From positions 1 to 40,000 of the forward strand of contig JAHBMJ010002075.1 in NCBI GenBank assembly GCA_018398765.1: a DNA stretch of 40,000 nucleotides, read 5' to 3'. Numbering within the stretch: position 1 is the stretch's first letter; each line of letters starts with the position of its first letter. Below, in pieces: positions 11,193-21,639 of the stretch. Both the position numbers and the translations under genes were made by a program. The stretch comes from Chromera velia. Lineage: Eukaryota; Sar; Chromeraceae. The notes under the pieces are model-generated. The model searched no databases. It was given only the letters and a program-made list of their open reading frames with translations, and had not been told where the DNA came from.

Positions 11193-11785
11193 CTTTTTCT
11201 GAGGGCACTGATCCTCGTCCTCTGCGTACGCTTTGTTACACCTCCCCCGGTTTTCAGATTCCATCGTCACGCAGTGGGAGGTGACCCAGCCGAACCCGTT
11301 AGACTTCTGGCAGAAAGCGCAGTAGGCAGCCTTCTCGGTGCATGCACTGCATCCCTTTACTGGTTCTGCACACGACAGAACCACAACATTCCAGGGACAT
11401 GTACACAAGGGGACGGGATGATACTGGGGACGTATTTGGGCACATGCATGCATTTAGTACCCTGGAATACATTCGCTCGCGGAGACGAATTCCCCTGCAG
11501 ACCAGCGCAAAGGTAGAGATCAAAGCAATCAAAAGGCTAGACGACCAGCAAATCTGTCCGTACATTGACTTTGCCGCTGACTGACTGACCGTACTCGCAC
11601 CCAAGCCCCGAGATGAAAGGCTGCTTTCCCTCCTCTGCCGCCTCGTCTGTGAGGCACTTCTGCACTTTGGTGGCCCACACACACCCGGCCATGTTGGCAC
11701 AGTCCCCGCACTTGGAATAGTCGCTGCACTCGTACGCCGTAGCGATGCACAGAGAAACAGCGAAGAGGAAGAATCCGATCTGCAT
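11193..11785 (-). CDS. Small secreted cysteine-rich protein with PSI-like repeats (3' end unresolved)
   Basis: Exon 1 is 11785-11590 (65 codons plus one base) and exon 2 is 11365-11193 (ends in phase 0 at a GTCAGA donor). The N-terminus MQIGFFLFAVSLCIATA is a clear signal peptide with a small-residue cleavage site. The mature part begins YECSDYSKCGDCANMAGC with Cys spacing and a following Trp resembling plexin-semaphorin-integrin (PSI) modules. Exon 2 encodes a second block (CSACTEKAAYCAFC) and more cysteines. The protein is therefore probably exported or at the cell surface and disulfide-stabilised. Exon 1 ends in a tandem CAGT run, so several adjacent GTCAGT donors exist; the one chosen keeps the frame. 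A last exon below 11190 could not be fixed: short in-frame endings are possible near 10795 or 10665. Confidence 0.68.
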
Positions 11786-13365
11786 TGTGATCTGTATCGG
11801 TATGTCGATTGTCGAAAAAGAAGAGACGATGCAAGGGCTGCAGGTCTGGGGGCAAATAAGAGTCGAAGTGAATCTTTTCGGGCTCCCTTCTGTTTTTTTG
11901 CGAACACTGCTCCAGCTGCGGTCCCAACTCAAACACGTTCAAACGGTCTCAAACCTTCAGAAAGCAGTGTATACCACTGTATACTGGCCCTGAAGAATGA
12001 CTGACCTGACGAACGCAGATTCACATTAGGTAATCCAACTAATGAAGAGTCAAATGTATGGCAGCTGCACTAGCAAAAAAAATGACCCCCATTTTTGAAG
12101 GGCATCTTGGCTGTAGACTTTGTCTCTATTCTTTTCTATTATGGTGGTCTTAGTATAAGCACTCCAATGGCAGACCCGCTTGCAGTCACCAAGCAGGCAG
12201 TCAGAGAAAAGAGAGCTCTGCAAGGAAGGGGGTTGCACATACAGAGAAGAAGGCAACAAAAGTGAAATCTGCATTACATTCTTCCTCCCCTCTGCTTCTT
12301 TCTACACATGCTTTTGCTACCAGAGTAACCAAAACAGCCGTATTTTAACCTCAAACCTGTGGGGTAATCTTTGCAAAATATAGGGAATCTTCAATTAAAT
12401 ATCCAATTTTTAAGATGTCCACTCTCCAGAAGACGACATGTTGTCATATAGCAATGCATTCACACAAAGCACAGAAAGGGTGTGCCAGACGTATACTGTT
12501 ACTTGTTTTCCTTACCTGTTGTATCCGCTCGACAGGATCTGCACCGCCCGCCCTGTATTACACACAGGCAGGGTCTCTGCTGCTCAGCTGTTTCATATAA
12601 AGATCTATAAATGTTCCGGCTTCACGGTCAAAGCAGGTGTGTGGAAGCTTGACTAAGAGATGAATGCATGTATAGACAGAGGGGTCGACACGCTCACGGA
12701 ATTCTACTGTGTGCGGCCCCGGAAAGCACTTGTGCATACAAATTTATATTGGATGACTCTTCATGATTCGGATTGCCTAATGCATGGCCGGATGCATTCG
12801 CCGCGCGCGCGGACCGCGCGCGGCATGCAGCAGCCTGACGCAGTCAAACTTTGTCAGACTGCATATGAGCTTGAGAAATTTCGTGCTACTTCGCCGCTTG
12901 AACTATCTTGAACATATCTTGAACATATTCTTGAACTGCCACTGCACCATACTACACCTGTCACATCCTGTCTTTGAGTTTGGCATTTTTCGTTCAAAGC
13001 TCGAGATCCAAGCTCTGCCCATGTGCCCCTCCTTGTTGAGAGCCTGGTTCCTTCTCTTCTTGTTTGTCGTCAGAACGCATTCGCGACACGTTGATTCATT
13101 CCGTCTCCTCGAGTCTCGCCTCGTCTAAGTTTCCTTCTCCAGCTATCGTCAACTCTTGTTTGAAATTCCTTAACGGCCAGTTTGGAAAAAAGGACAAATC
13201 CCCATCAAGTTCTCAGGTTGGCATACAGGTCTGACTCTCTGTCCCTTCACCGCGTCTGTACTGTTTGTGATGCAAAATTGAATCCAAAAAGACATTTTTG
13301 GAACGGCTCTTTACACGTTTTTTAATCTCTTCTGCATACATGATCGGTGTTTCAGGAGACAAAAA
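11786..13365. promoter_or_regulatory. Intergenic region upstream of LRR-B with tandem GC palindromes
   Basis: No gene is supported. At 12801-12823 two perfect palindromes stand side by side: CCGCGCGCGCGG (12801-12812) and CCGCGCGCGG (12814-12823). They can pair as a hairpin or adopt Z-DNA. They lie about 540-565 bp before the LRR-B start codon. The first 12-mer, and an AGCAGCCTG string just after it, also occur at 3331-3356. A splice-acceptor-like TTTCAG ends ten bases before the ATG at 13366, so a 5' leader exon may exist in this region. Confidence 0.45.
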
Positions 13366-13714
13366 ATGGAGACTGCAGATGATTTCTCGATGGAGGGTTG
13401 CGTTCCTGCGCTTTCTGCCATCTTCACCCACACCAGTGCGCCTGCTGAGGTAAGTGACGGCTAAGGCGCGACCTGGTGTCAAAGATTGTTCTGCGTCTAC
13501 ACAGCCGCGTTTGCTTCAACCCCGTACTCGTCCAGTGACTTCTGAACAGGCCCGCTCCCTCTCATGTCAATCGTGCAGATCTATGCAGACTCAGAGTTTT
13601 GTGTCCACGTTGTTGTCCATCCTTTGCCGCCTTTCGTGTCGGGTTTTCCGCCTGCTGCAGCTGATATCAGAGTCACACACACACACACACACAGAAAAAA
13701 AGAGAGAGAGAGAG

Positions 13715-13750
<36 letters not shown>

Positions 13751-14558
13751 GCTGACCTGCATACAACCGAGAATTGGTTGACGTCATGTTTGACATCACT
13801 GTTTTCTTTTCCTTCCTGCAGATGAAAATCGGTTTGCCCATCTCCAGTCTAGACCTCTCGAGTCAGTTTTTGCTGCGCTTTTGTTGAGATAGACAGAAGG
13901 AGACGGAAACAAGGGAGGGCGGAAAGGACAAGGAAAGAGAAAGGGAGCGGATGGGGGGGAAATGACAGATGCGCGCGCAGACACCGACGCAGAGGGAAGA
14001 AGCACGCATACCGAGAGAGAGGAGGATATTAAGCAGAAAGATACAAACAGAGGAAAGACAAGGCTGATGGAGCGAGACAGCATGGAGCAGGAGGCCACCG
14101 TACATGACTGACTGACTGATTGCTGATCGATCGACAGGATTGATTTCGTGTTCAAGTCTCTCTCCAAAGGAGGGTAAGAGAAGGGAAGGGAAGGGAAGGG
14201 AAGGGAAGTTGAGACACGAAGAATAGTGACAAAGAGCTTTTCATCCCTGTTGGTAGTTTATCTTTTCGGTCTCTTCTGCTCCATTTTTTCGGTCCTCGTT
14301 TTGTCTCCCTCTTTCTGGCTCTGTCTTGTCGACGTGTGTTCGGAGACTGTGCCGAAGACGCAGAGCAGAAGAGACGGCGTGTGCTTACGCAGTGGATATG
14401 TTTCTGAGTGAATGAGCGAGTTCCTATGTGGGTTCGCGTTTCTTTGTATGCGTAGGCGAACGAGTAGTGCACTAGCTGACCTCGGTGAGTTCTCGGATTT
14501 TGCCTTGCGTGTATGTGCGTCTGTATGTGTATGTATATGTGCATGTGTGTGTATGGGT

Positions 14559-14591
<33 letters not shown>

Positions 14592-14619
14592 ATGTGTGTG
14601 TGGATGTGTGTGTGTGTGG

Positions 14620-14655
<36 letters not shown>

Positions 14656-17600
14656 GCGTGGACGTGTGTGCGTGCGCGTGCGTGCGTGCGTGCGTGCATG
14701 TGTATGTATGTGTGTGTGTGTGTGTGTGTGTGTGCAGAGTTCCCGCTTGATGCAGGGAAGCTGGGTCTCCTTCTGTCCTCTCTTCCTGCGGGGCCTGACT
14801 TTCTGGAGACTCTCAAGGGGGGTGAGTAGCCAGGCCGTTCACTCTAAATTTGGCCCTCCCCTGCCGCTACACTTGTTCTTGCACTGTCAGACTGTTTTTT
14901 GTTGTTCATTCGGCTCATTTCGGCTCATTTCGCATTTCGCCGATGCATTTGCGCCGCAAAAAGCGAAATGTAGGGGCACACCAGAGAGGGTTAAGGCCGT
15001 CTTCAGAAATCTTCCATTCCACTCTACTTGCAGGCCATTGCAGGCCCACACGTGTGCAAGGGCCCCTGTCTGTCTGTGCTTAACAGATTCCTCCAGAGCG
15101 TCCGGGTGGGGGTGGGGGTGGGGGGGCTCGGAGGAGCAGCCTCTGCCTCCTCAAAAACTCTGAATCTCTCAAGTCAGTCGATTGCGTGGAGAGTTTGTGG
15201 GCCCTTGAGTGCGACTGGAATTTGACCGGTATGCACTACGCGTCAATGTCAGTCTCGGTGTTGGTCTCTTTCCCGCCGCCGTCTCTTCACAGAAAGAATA
15301 ACGGCCCAAATGCAGAAACATCACAGGAAAGGAGGAAAAGGAGGCGCTGTATATCAAAACCGCCCTCTGATTTTGTGATTTCGTGTCATTCAAGAGTCAA
15401 CGCACACCCCTGAACTCGCCCTTCATTTTCTGGCCTACGTGCAGAGTGCGACATGAGTGACGCAGGGGGCGCCACACTTCTTCACTCACTGCCGCCGTCT
15501 CTTGAATATCTGGATTTGAATGGTGGGTGTGAATTTCTATTTAGCTCTTCTTTCATTTTCTTTTTTTAAAAGCCGTGTGAGGCGATTGCTGCCCGCTCAT
15601 ACGTTTGTCATTCGAATATCTGGATTTCAACGGAGAGTTCATCTTCCAGCCTCTCTTCATTGTTCATTCGCCCTTCCATCAGTTTCCTGCGTCCAACCGT
15701 CTGTGGTATTCTATGCAGCTCTTCGACTTTTTCTCTTCACTGGCCAAAGCGTGCGTGTATCATTTGGGGTCCTTGTTTCGTCACCGTTTCCCCTGTCTTT
15801 GGCAATGCTCTTTAACACTGTGTGTATGTATGAGTGCAGAGAATCGACTCCGGTCGCACAGTATGGAAGCTCTCAGGTCCGCCTTTAGTGAGGGCACTCT
15901 CTCGAAGCTTCTGGGCTTGGATGTCAGCAATAACCCTCTGGGCCCCTCCGGAGTGGCGACGCTGGCAAGGGGACTGTCTGCTTCCGAGCGGGCACTTCCC
16001 CTGCAGTCCCTCAAACTGAGCAAGACAGCAGCCAAGGCAGAGGGGGCGAAGGCGCTGAGTGTGCCTTTGAAGAAAGGGAAGGCACCCTCTCTGCAGGTGC
16101 TGGACTTGGGGGGCAACGACATGAGGGCAGAGGGTGTAGGGGGGTTGGTGGGGACGGTGGGGGCGGGGACCCTCTCGTCCCTGAGGGTCCTCGTTTTGAA
16201 GAACAACTCTGTTGCAAAGAAGTCCGAGGGGGGTGAATGGAATTTCCGTGGTCTGGCCGCGCTGTTCTCTCACGAGTTTCCTGCCTTGCAGGAGCTTGAT
16301 TTGAGTGGGAACGAGTTTCAAGGCCCGAGTGGTGCTGACACCGCTGCTCCCATGATCGGAGAAGCTGTAGAGGGGGGGCGACTGCCGTCAGTCCGAACAT
16401 TGATGCTTAATGACACCCGAATGCGTGAGGCAGACATCACTGCCGTCTTCAGTGCCCTCACAGAGGGAAGAGCCCCCCACGTTGAAACGCTCCGTCTCCC
16501 CAAATTAGACACTCCCAGCAGTCAGGCCCTCCCCTCTGCCCTAGATTCCGGTCACCTGGCACAGATGCACGAAGTCACGCTGGATGACAGATATGCAGAC
16601 GGGGTTGGTGTTGTGACACGTAGTCTGGTGAGTGGTCGAACCCCCTCACTGCGCATTTTGAGAATCAAAACTGACGACTCCCCAGAAGGAGACTCGGATG
16701 AAGTTTTGGGGGCGTTGGCAGATGGGTTGAGGGGGGGGGGGTTGCGTTCGCTTGCAGATTTGGATTTACAAATTGTTGATGAGGTCTCTAGCGAGCGAAT
16801 GAGTGAGTTCGGAAGAGCTCTGGGGGCAGGAGGGGCGTCTTCTCTGAAACGACTTTCGCTCTCCTGGAACTATGTGGTGGATGGGATCGTAGAGGCACTA
16901 GCAGAAGGTCTAGGTTCGGGGGGCCTTGTGTCCCTCGAGCTTTGTCTCTCAATGTGCGGTGTGAGGCCGGAGAGGGGTGCAAGTCGTTGGGGGAAGTGTT
17001 GATCACCCGCAAGATCCCCTCCCTCCGAAAATTAGAGTTGGTATGGGATGTGGACAGTAGCCTCGAAGGGTTGGCAGAGGGATTGGGGGTAGGTTCCTTT
17101 TCGGCCGATGTACTAGTCGATCTTGGTTTCCGCTCTTATGACGACAACGACAGAGGACTGCAAAAGGTGGCTGCCCTCATCTGTGCCGGAAAAATCCTGG
17201 GGCTCCGAAAGATCGGAGTAGAGGCTGACGCTGATCCGATTGGAGAAAACGGTGCTCGGGCTTTAGGTGAAGCCTTGACCCATAGCGAGAGGGAGGCTGG
17301 GGTCATTCTGCAGGCTTTTGAAGAGCTTGACATAGACGAGTACGCTTTTAAGAATGCAAGGGCACTATCCTGCCTGTTCAGAGGCATTGCCGCTGGAGCG
17401 GGTTCCCTCCCTTCCCTCCACAAACTCTCTGTGACAGATCTCGTTGAAGACGAGGGCATTGGTCCCCTCGCTCAGTCGCTTGCCGAATGCATCACAAAGG
17501 GGAAGTTCCCCAAACTCCGAAATTTGTGTTTCATCCCTTACCGTAACGAAAGCATTTCCCTCGGCCAGGAGGGCATGCAGGCCCTTTCCCTCGCCCTCTG

Positions 17601-18378
17601 TTCCCCCCACGCAAAGTCTCTCAGAAGTCTGACCTTGAGGTCGGTAGAGCAGGATTTTGTTGCTGCCTCCCCTCTTGCCGAATGCATCACAAAGGGGAAG
17701 TTTCCCCGACTTCGAAAATTGCACTTCGCCTGTGATGAAGACGTTTCCATTAGACGGGAGGGCATGCAGGCCCTTTCCCTCGCCCTCTGTTCCCCCCACG
17801 CAAAGTCTCTCAGAGGTCTGACATTGTCTTTGGAAGAATCGAAAGAGATGGAAGACAACTCCAAAGTGAGAGCAGCTGAAGCTGTTCAGATGGGGCTGCT
17901 TTCGCTCGCTTTTAGTTGTGGGCAGCTGTCAGGTCTGCAGGAGCTCAAGTTCGAGGGAAAGCTCTGTTCAGAGAGCCTCTCTGCTTTGTCCGTTGGGCTG
18001 GGCAGTGGGAAGCTGCGGTCTCTCCGTTCTTTGGAGTTGCAGACAGTGCCCCTAGGTGACGACGAAGGGACGTCCAATCTCTGTCAGGCTCTCTCGGCAG
18101 AGAAGCTGCCAGAGTTGCGGTGTCTGAAGCTCGGCAGCGTGAGTGATGCCGGCCTGAAAAAAATAGTCAAAGCATGGGGTGAGGCAACCCCTCCCCCTCT
18201 AGAGAAACTGGATTTGTCGGGAACCGCCGTCGGAGATGAGGGGGTGTTGGCACTGATAGGGCTGGCAGGGACAGGGCGGGTCCCTATGTTGGGGGATGTG
18301 CGGGTGGGACGCTTTGTCAGTAGTGGCACGCGAACTGTTCTCGAAAGCTTTTTCCCTCACACTGTTGAAAGTGACTGA
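13366..18378 (+). CDS. LRR-B: modular LRR protein with lost exon 2 and a one-base frameshift
   Basis: Predicted exons: 13366-13449, (exon 2 destroyed), 13822-13861, 14738-14821, 15044-15172, 15445-15522, and 15840-18378. Since exon 2 is a whole number of codons in its paralogues, splicing exon 1 to exon 3 keeps the frame. The mini-exons and the start of the long exon encode RI-type LRRs ([24 protein letters not shown]). The annotated frame stops at 17002, giving about 525 residues. After one missing base near 16940, another frame continues the LRR pattern to a TGA at 18376-18378. No ATG lies near the start of this second segment, so it is a continuation and not a second gene. LRR-D keeps the extra base at the same site. 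Either a real truncation or a sequence error is possible. Confidence 0.75.
13674..13749 (+). repeat. (CA)n(GA)n microsatellite replacing LRR-B exon 2
   Basis: The acceptor CTGCAG and 13 bases of exon 2 (CTGATATCAGAGT, 13661-13673) are intact. The sequence then turns into (CA)9 followed by a long GA/GATA array. The exon's 3' portion and donor, which are present in LRR-A, LRR-C and LRR-D, are missing. Confidence 0.85.
14181..14208 (+). repeat. (AAGGG)n microsatellite in LRR-B intron
   Basis: Five or more tandem AAGGG units lie within the intron between exons 3 and 4 of LRR-B. No function is inferred. Confidence 0.8.
14513..14735 (+). repeat. Long (GT)n array abutting the LRR-B exon 4 acceptor
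   Basis: A GT-dominated microsatellite with GGATGT and GCGT interruptions runs directly into the CAG acceptor at 14735-14737. LRR-A and LRR-D have shorter GT/TG-rich stretches at the same place, so this is an expansion of an ancestral tract. UG repeats near splice sites are known to influence splicing in other eukaryotes; the effect here is untested. Confidence 0.85.
17479..17868 (+). repeat. 195-bp in-frame internal duplication in LRR-B
   Basis: Two adjacent 65-codon units start at 17479 and 17674, both opening with [11 protein letters not shown] and both containing [18 protein letters not shown]. The near-identical DNA points to a recent tandem duplication adding about two LRRs. Confidence 0.85.
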
Positions 18379-19293
18379 TAGCCTTATATCGGCCTAGATA
18401 TCGGCAATTGTGGCGCGGCTTCGCATCGATCTGGTCGAGAATCTTGTTTCAAGTTGGCCTATCTGCCAGTGACAACATCATTTAATGATCATTAATTACT
18501 TCAATGAGTGTGGATTATATTTTTATTACTATTTAATGAAGTTCGTGCACAAGCTAGTGCACAAGTTAGCTTGTTTGGGCCTGGGTCCTGCCGATTTGTA
18601 CTATCGACATGTAAAGCATGCTATACATGTGGTATGCAGCCTATGCCAGCCTTATAATATAGGAGTAGTATAGTGTGAAATTATGTCTATCAAATTAGGA
18701 CCTTGTAAAAAGTTATTTGCGTGCGTACGCGTATGGGACGCAAACGTGATATTTAATTAACGTGCTCTAGAAGAGAGGGGAAGGCCCAGAGGGTTTTTGT
18801 ATCACAACAACCACTAGGACAACCATTGGAATAAAGACTTACTACCACTTACTGCTTGCTGATTGGAGCCTATAGGGTGCGCATGCACCTATAGTTATGC
18901 CTGGAGTTATGTAATGGGATGAATGTTTTAAAAAAATGCGCTGCAGCATGCATGTATATATATGTGTATATATATACCTAGATATATACTATATATATAT
19001 ATATATATATATAAACACAGTTGTATATATAGCTATAATATAGGTCTATAGGTATATATACAAGTTATTTTTACGCGCTGTTGTAAGCTAGATTAGCCTA
19101 AACTTTCAGCCTGGCTTTGTATATAGTAAATTATTGATAATTATCTGGGTAAGTTGGTTATAAATGAATAACAGACATATAAACTTGAATTAAAATGTAA
19201 CTTACTCTAGAACTTACTGCATTTCCTTTCTATCTATTTTTTTATTTCAAGTTTATGCTGCCACCACCAGGGCTAGCACTCACTTGAATCTTT
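18379..19293. other. AT-rich convergent spacer with (AT)n tract
   Basis: This lies between the 3' ends of LRR-B and LRR-C. It is much more AT-rich than the flanking genes. A TATA-dinucleotide array occupies about 18953-19015, followed by more TA-rich DNA to 19060. It probably contains both genes' 3' untranslated regions and polyadenylation signals; no gene was seen. Confidence 0.55.
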
Positions 19294-21599
19294 TCACCAG
19301 GAATCCATTTGCAGGAGCTTCCCCTCTGACTCTGCCAGGTCCATCAGTCCGCCTATTTGGGCACTAAAATTCTGTCTGCTTTCGTCGTCGTCAAATCCCT
19401 CTTGCCCTTCTAGCAAAATTTCGTACACGCTCGGCAGAGACTCTGGGCGGAGCGCGTCGATGAAGGCAGAGAACCCATCGACACTGATTCTATTCCTACT
19501 AAGGTCTATGTACCTGAGGCCCCGACACTCCTCCACAGAGAAAACTTCTCCCAACTGCAAAAGCAAAGCATCATCAATCCCACACTCAGAAAGATTGAGA
19601 GAAGCCAAGCCTGAGAGCTTACCCCCCCCCACCCCCCTGGCAAGGGAAGCCAATGCCTCCTCTGATAGCCGCCCCCCACTCAAATTGAGACAAGTCACAC
19701 ACGGAGGAAGTCCCTTCTTGCTTTCTGCAATGCCTGTGATCAGACTGTCAACGCTAATGTTGCGCATGCTCAAAGAGAACTGAAATCGACCCGACAGGTT
19801 CGGGAACTTATCTGTCCTGACTGCCTCTCCCAAAATCGCCACCCCCTCTTCATCGAGTTGCAACGAATCCAGAAACACCTCATCACCCAGACGTGCAAGC
19901 GAAGGGAGTTTCCCCGACACAAGCGCAGACACCACAGAACCCCCCGCTTCTCCCACCCTCGCCTTGCCCAAAACCAAGTCCTCAAGGACTGGCAGACCTT
20001 CCTTACTTTCCAGAACTGCCTCCATCAAGGCTTGTACACCCCCCCCTGGAAGCCGCGCCCCCCCTTCGGAGCAAAGCTCAAGAACTCTGAGCGTAGGCAG
20101 ATTCCCCACCCTGACTGCCGATGCCACTCGAATCAAATCATCATCAACCAACCCACCCTCGCGAACCGACAGCTCAGACAGAGCGGGCAGGCGTGCTCGA
20201 CTGAAACAATCAAACAGTGCCTTTCTCCCCTCTGTCACTACTCCCCTTTCCTCTTCGTCAAGTCCGGTCATCGACACGCCGACTTTCAGTTTTCGGAGAA
20301 AATTCAAACGCCCCCCCCCAAGAGCCTCTCCGAGTAAACTCAGAGCTTCTCTCACCTCTGCGCATCCCACCTCACTGGGTGTATGCCTGATAGATCGAAG
20401 ACCCCAATCCAGATCTAGAACCTCAAAGCTGACTGAAAGCTCTCGAAGAAACAAAGACAAACCTCGAGGACTCGAGATATGCAGCCGAAGGACACGAAGG
20501 ACATCGTAGTGCCCTCCAGCTATTGCACCTAGTATAACCTCAGAATTGACTTTCAAGTGAGCCGCCACTTTCTCGAGGGGGGGGCGCGTTGCACTTGGGG
20601 AAAGCGCTTCCAGAAAATCAGACAATCTCTGTGACATGGAGACTTGACTCATCAGATTTAAATTCTTCAAACGAGGTAATGCTTTGACACACACAGCCTG
20701 GGTGAGAAGACCCAGAGAGACATCGTACAAGTGATTTCCTTCTAAGTCCAGCGTTTCTAGATTTGGGAGATGCCCTCCCTCCAGAACCGGTGCAAGCTGA
20801 AGAATGTGAGGGGAGATGATTCCGCAATGTCTCAGCAACAACACCCGGAGATTGGGGAGTGCTCCGACACGGAGAACGGAACAGATAGGCCAAATCCCCG
20901 CGATGTTCTGGGACAGATTCAGCTCCTCCAGGTGTAGAAGGGGTTTGCCTTTGATGCCCTCACAAAGTCTCGCGAGGGTCTGTGCAGTCAGTCCGGTCTT
21001 CTCGAGATCCAGACATCGGAGGAAAGAAGCTTTAAAATTTCTGTTCCTGATCGCCTGTGCGATTGCATCTACGACGGCCGTGCTTAGAGCGTTACCTGAA
21101 ATACAACAAAACGAGAGACGCGGTCAGGCAGAAATAGAGCGCCAACTCAAACTACTGAGAAAAAATAAAGAAAAAGCGATTGGTTCATGAAGAAGGAAGA
21201 CCTTAGAATGCACTCAAATCTGCCCATGCACTTGTTGAAAGAATGGGTGGGTGACTTGATCGATTCAATGCCTGTGTGCGTTTGCCCGAGTGAGTGAGAT
21301 ATTTGTTTGCGTGCTTCCTCCAGCCCCTTTTCTGTTGTTGTCTTTCCTTCGATCTTTTGAGGTCGAATCAGTACAAGCTGAATCTAGCGACAATGCAGCC
21401 CCAACAGTCCAAACAAAAGCCAACCCGCACCCCCCCACACGCCCCGCTCGTCCAACCGACTTACTTACCCTTCAAAGAGAGACTTTCGACAGATCCGAGG
21501 AGGGACGGGAAGATCTCTGGGGCCTCTTCGGACTTGCAGGAATCTTCTGAAGAGGGCCCCAGTTGCAGGTATTATACATGCACGAAGACAGAAAACATA

Positions 21600-21639
<40 letters not shown>

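Noticed and set aside
14412-14829. Cys/Val-rich and His/Thr-rich open frames on both strands
   Set aside because: Pure products of the GT/CA microsatellite; only the final exon-4 part is coding.
16942-18378. Independent LRR gene starting at 16942
   Set aside because: There is no ATG near the start, it continues the LRR-B repeats, and LRR-D shows the two parts in one frame.
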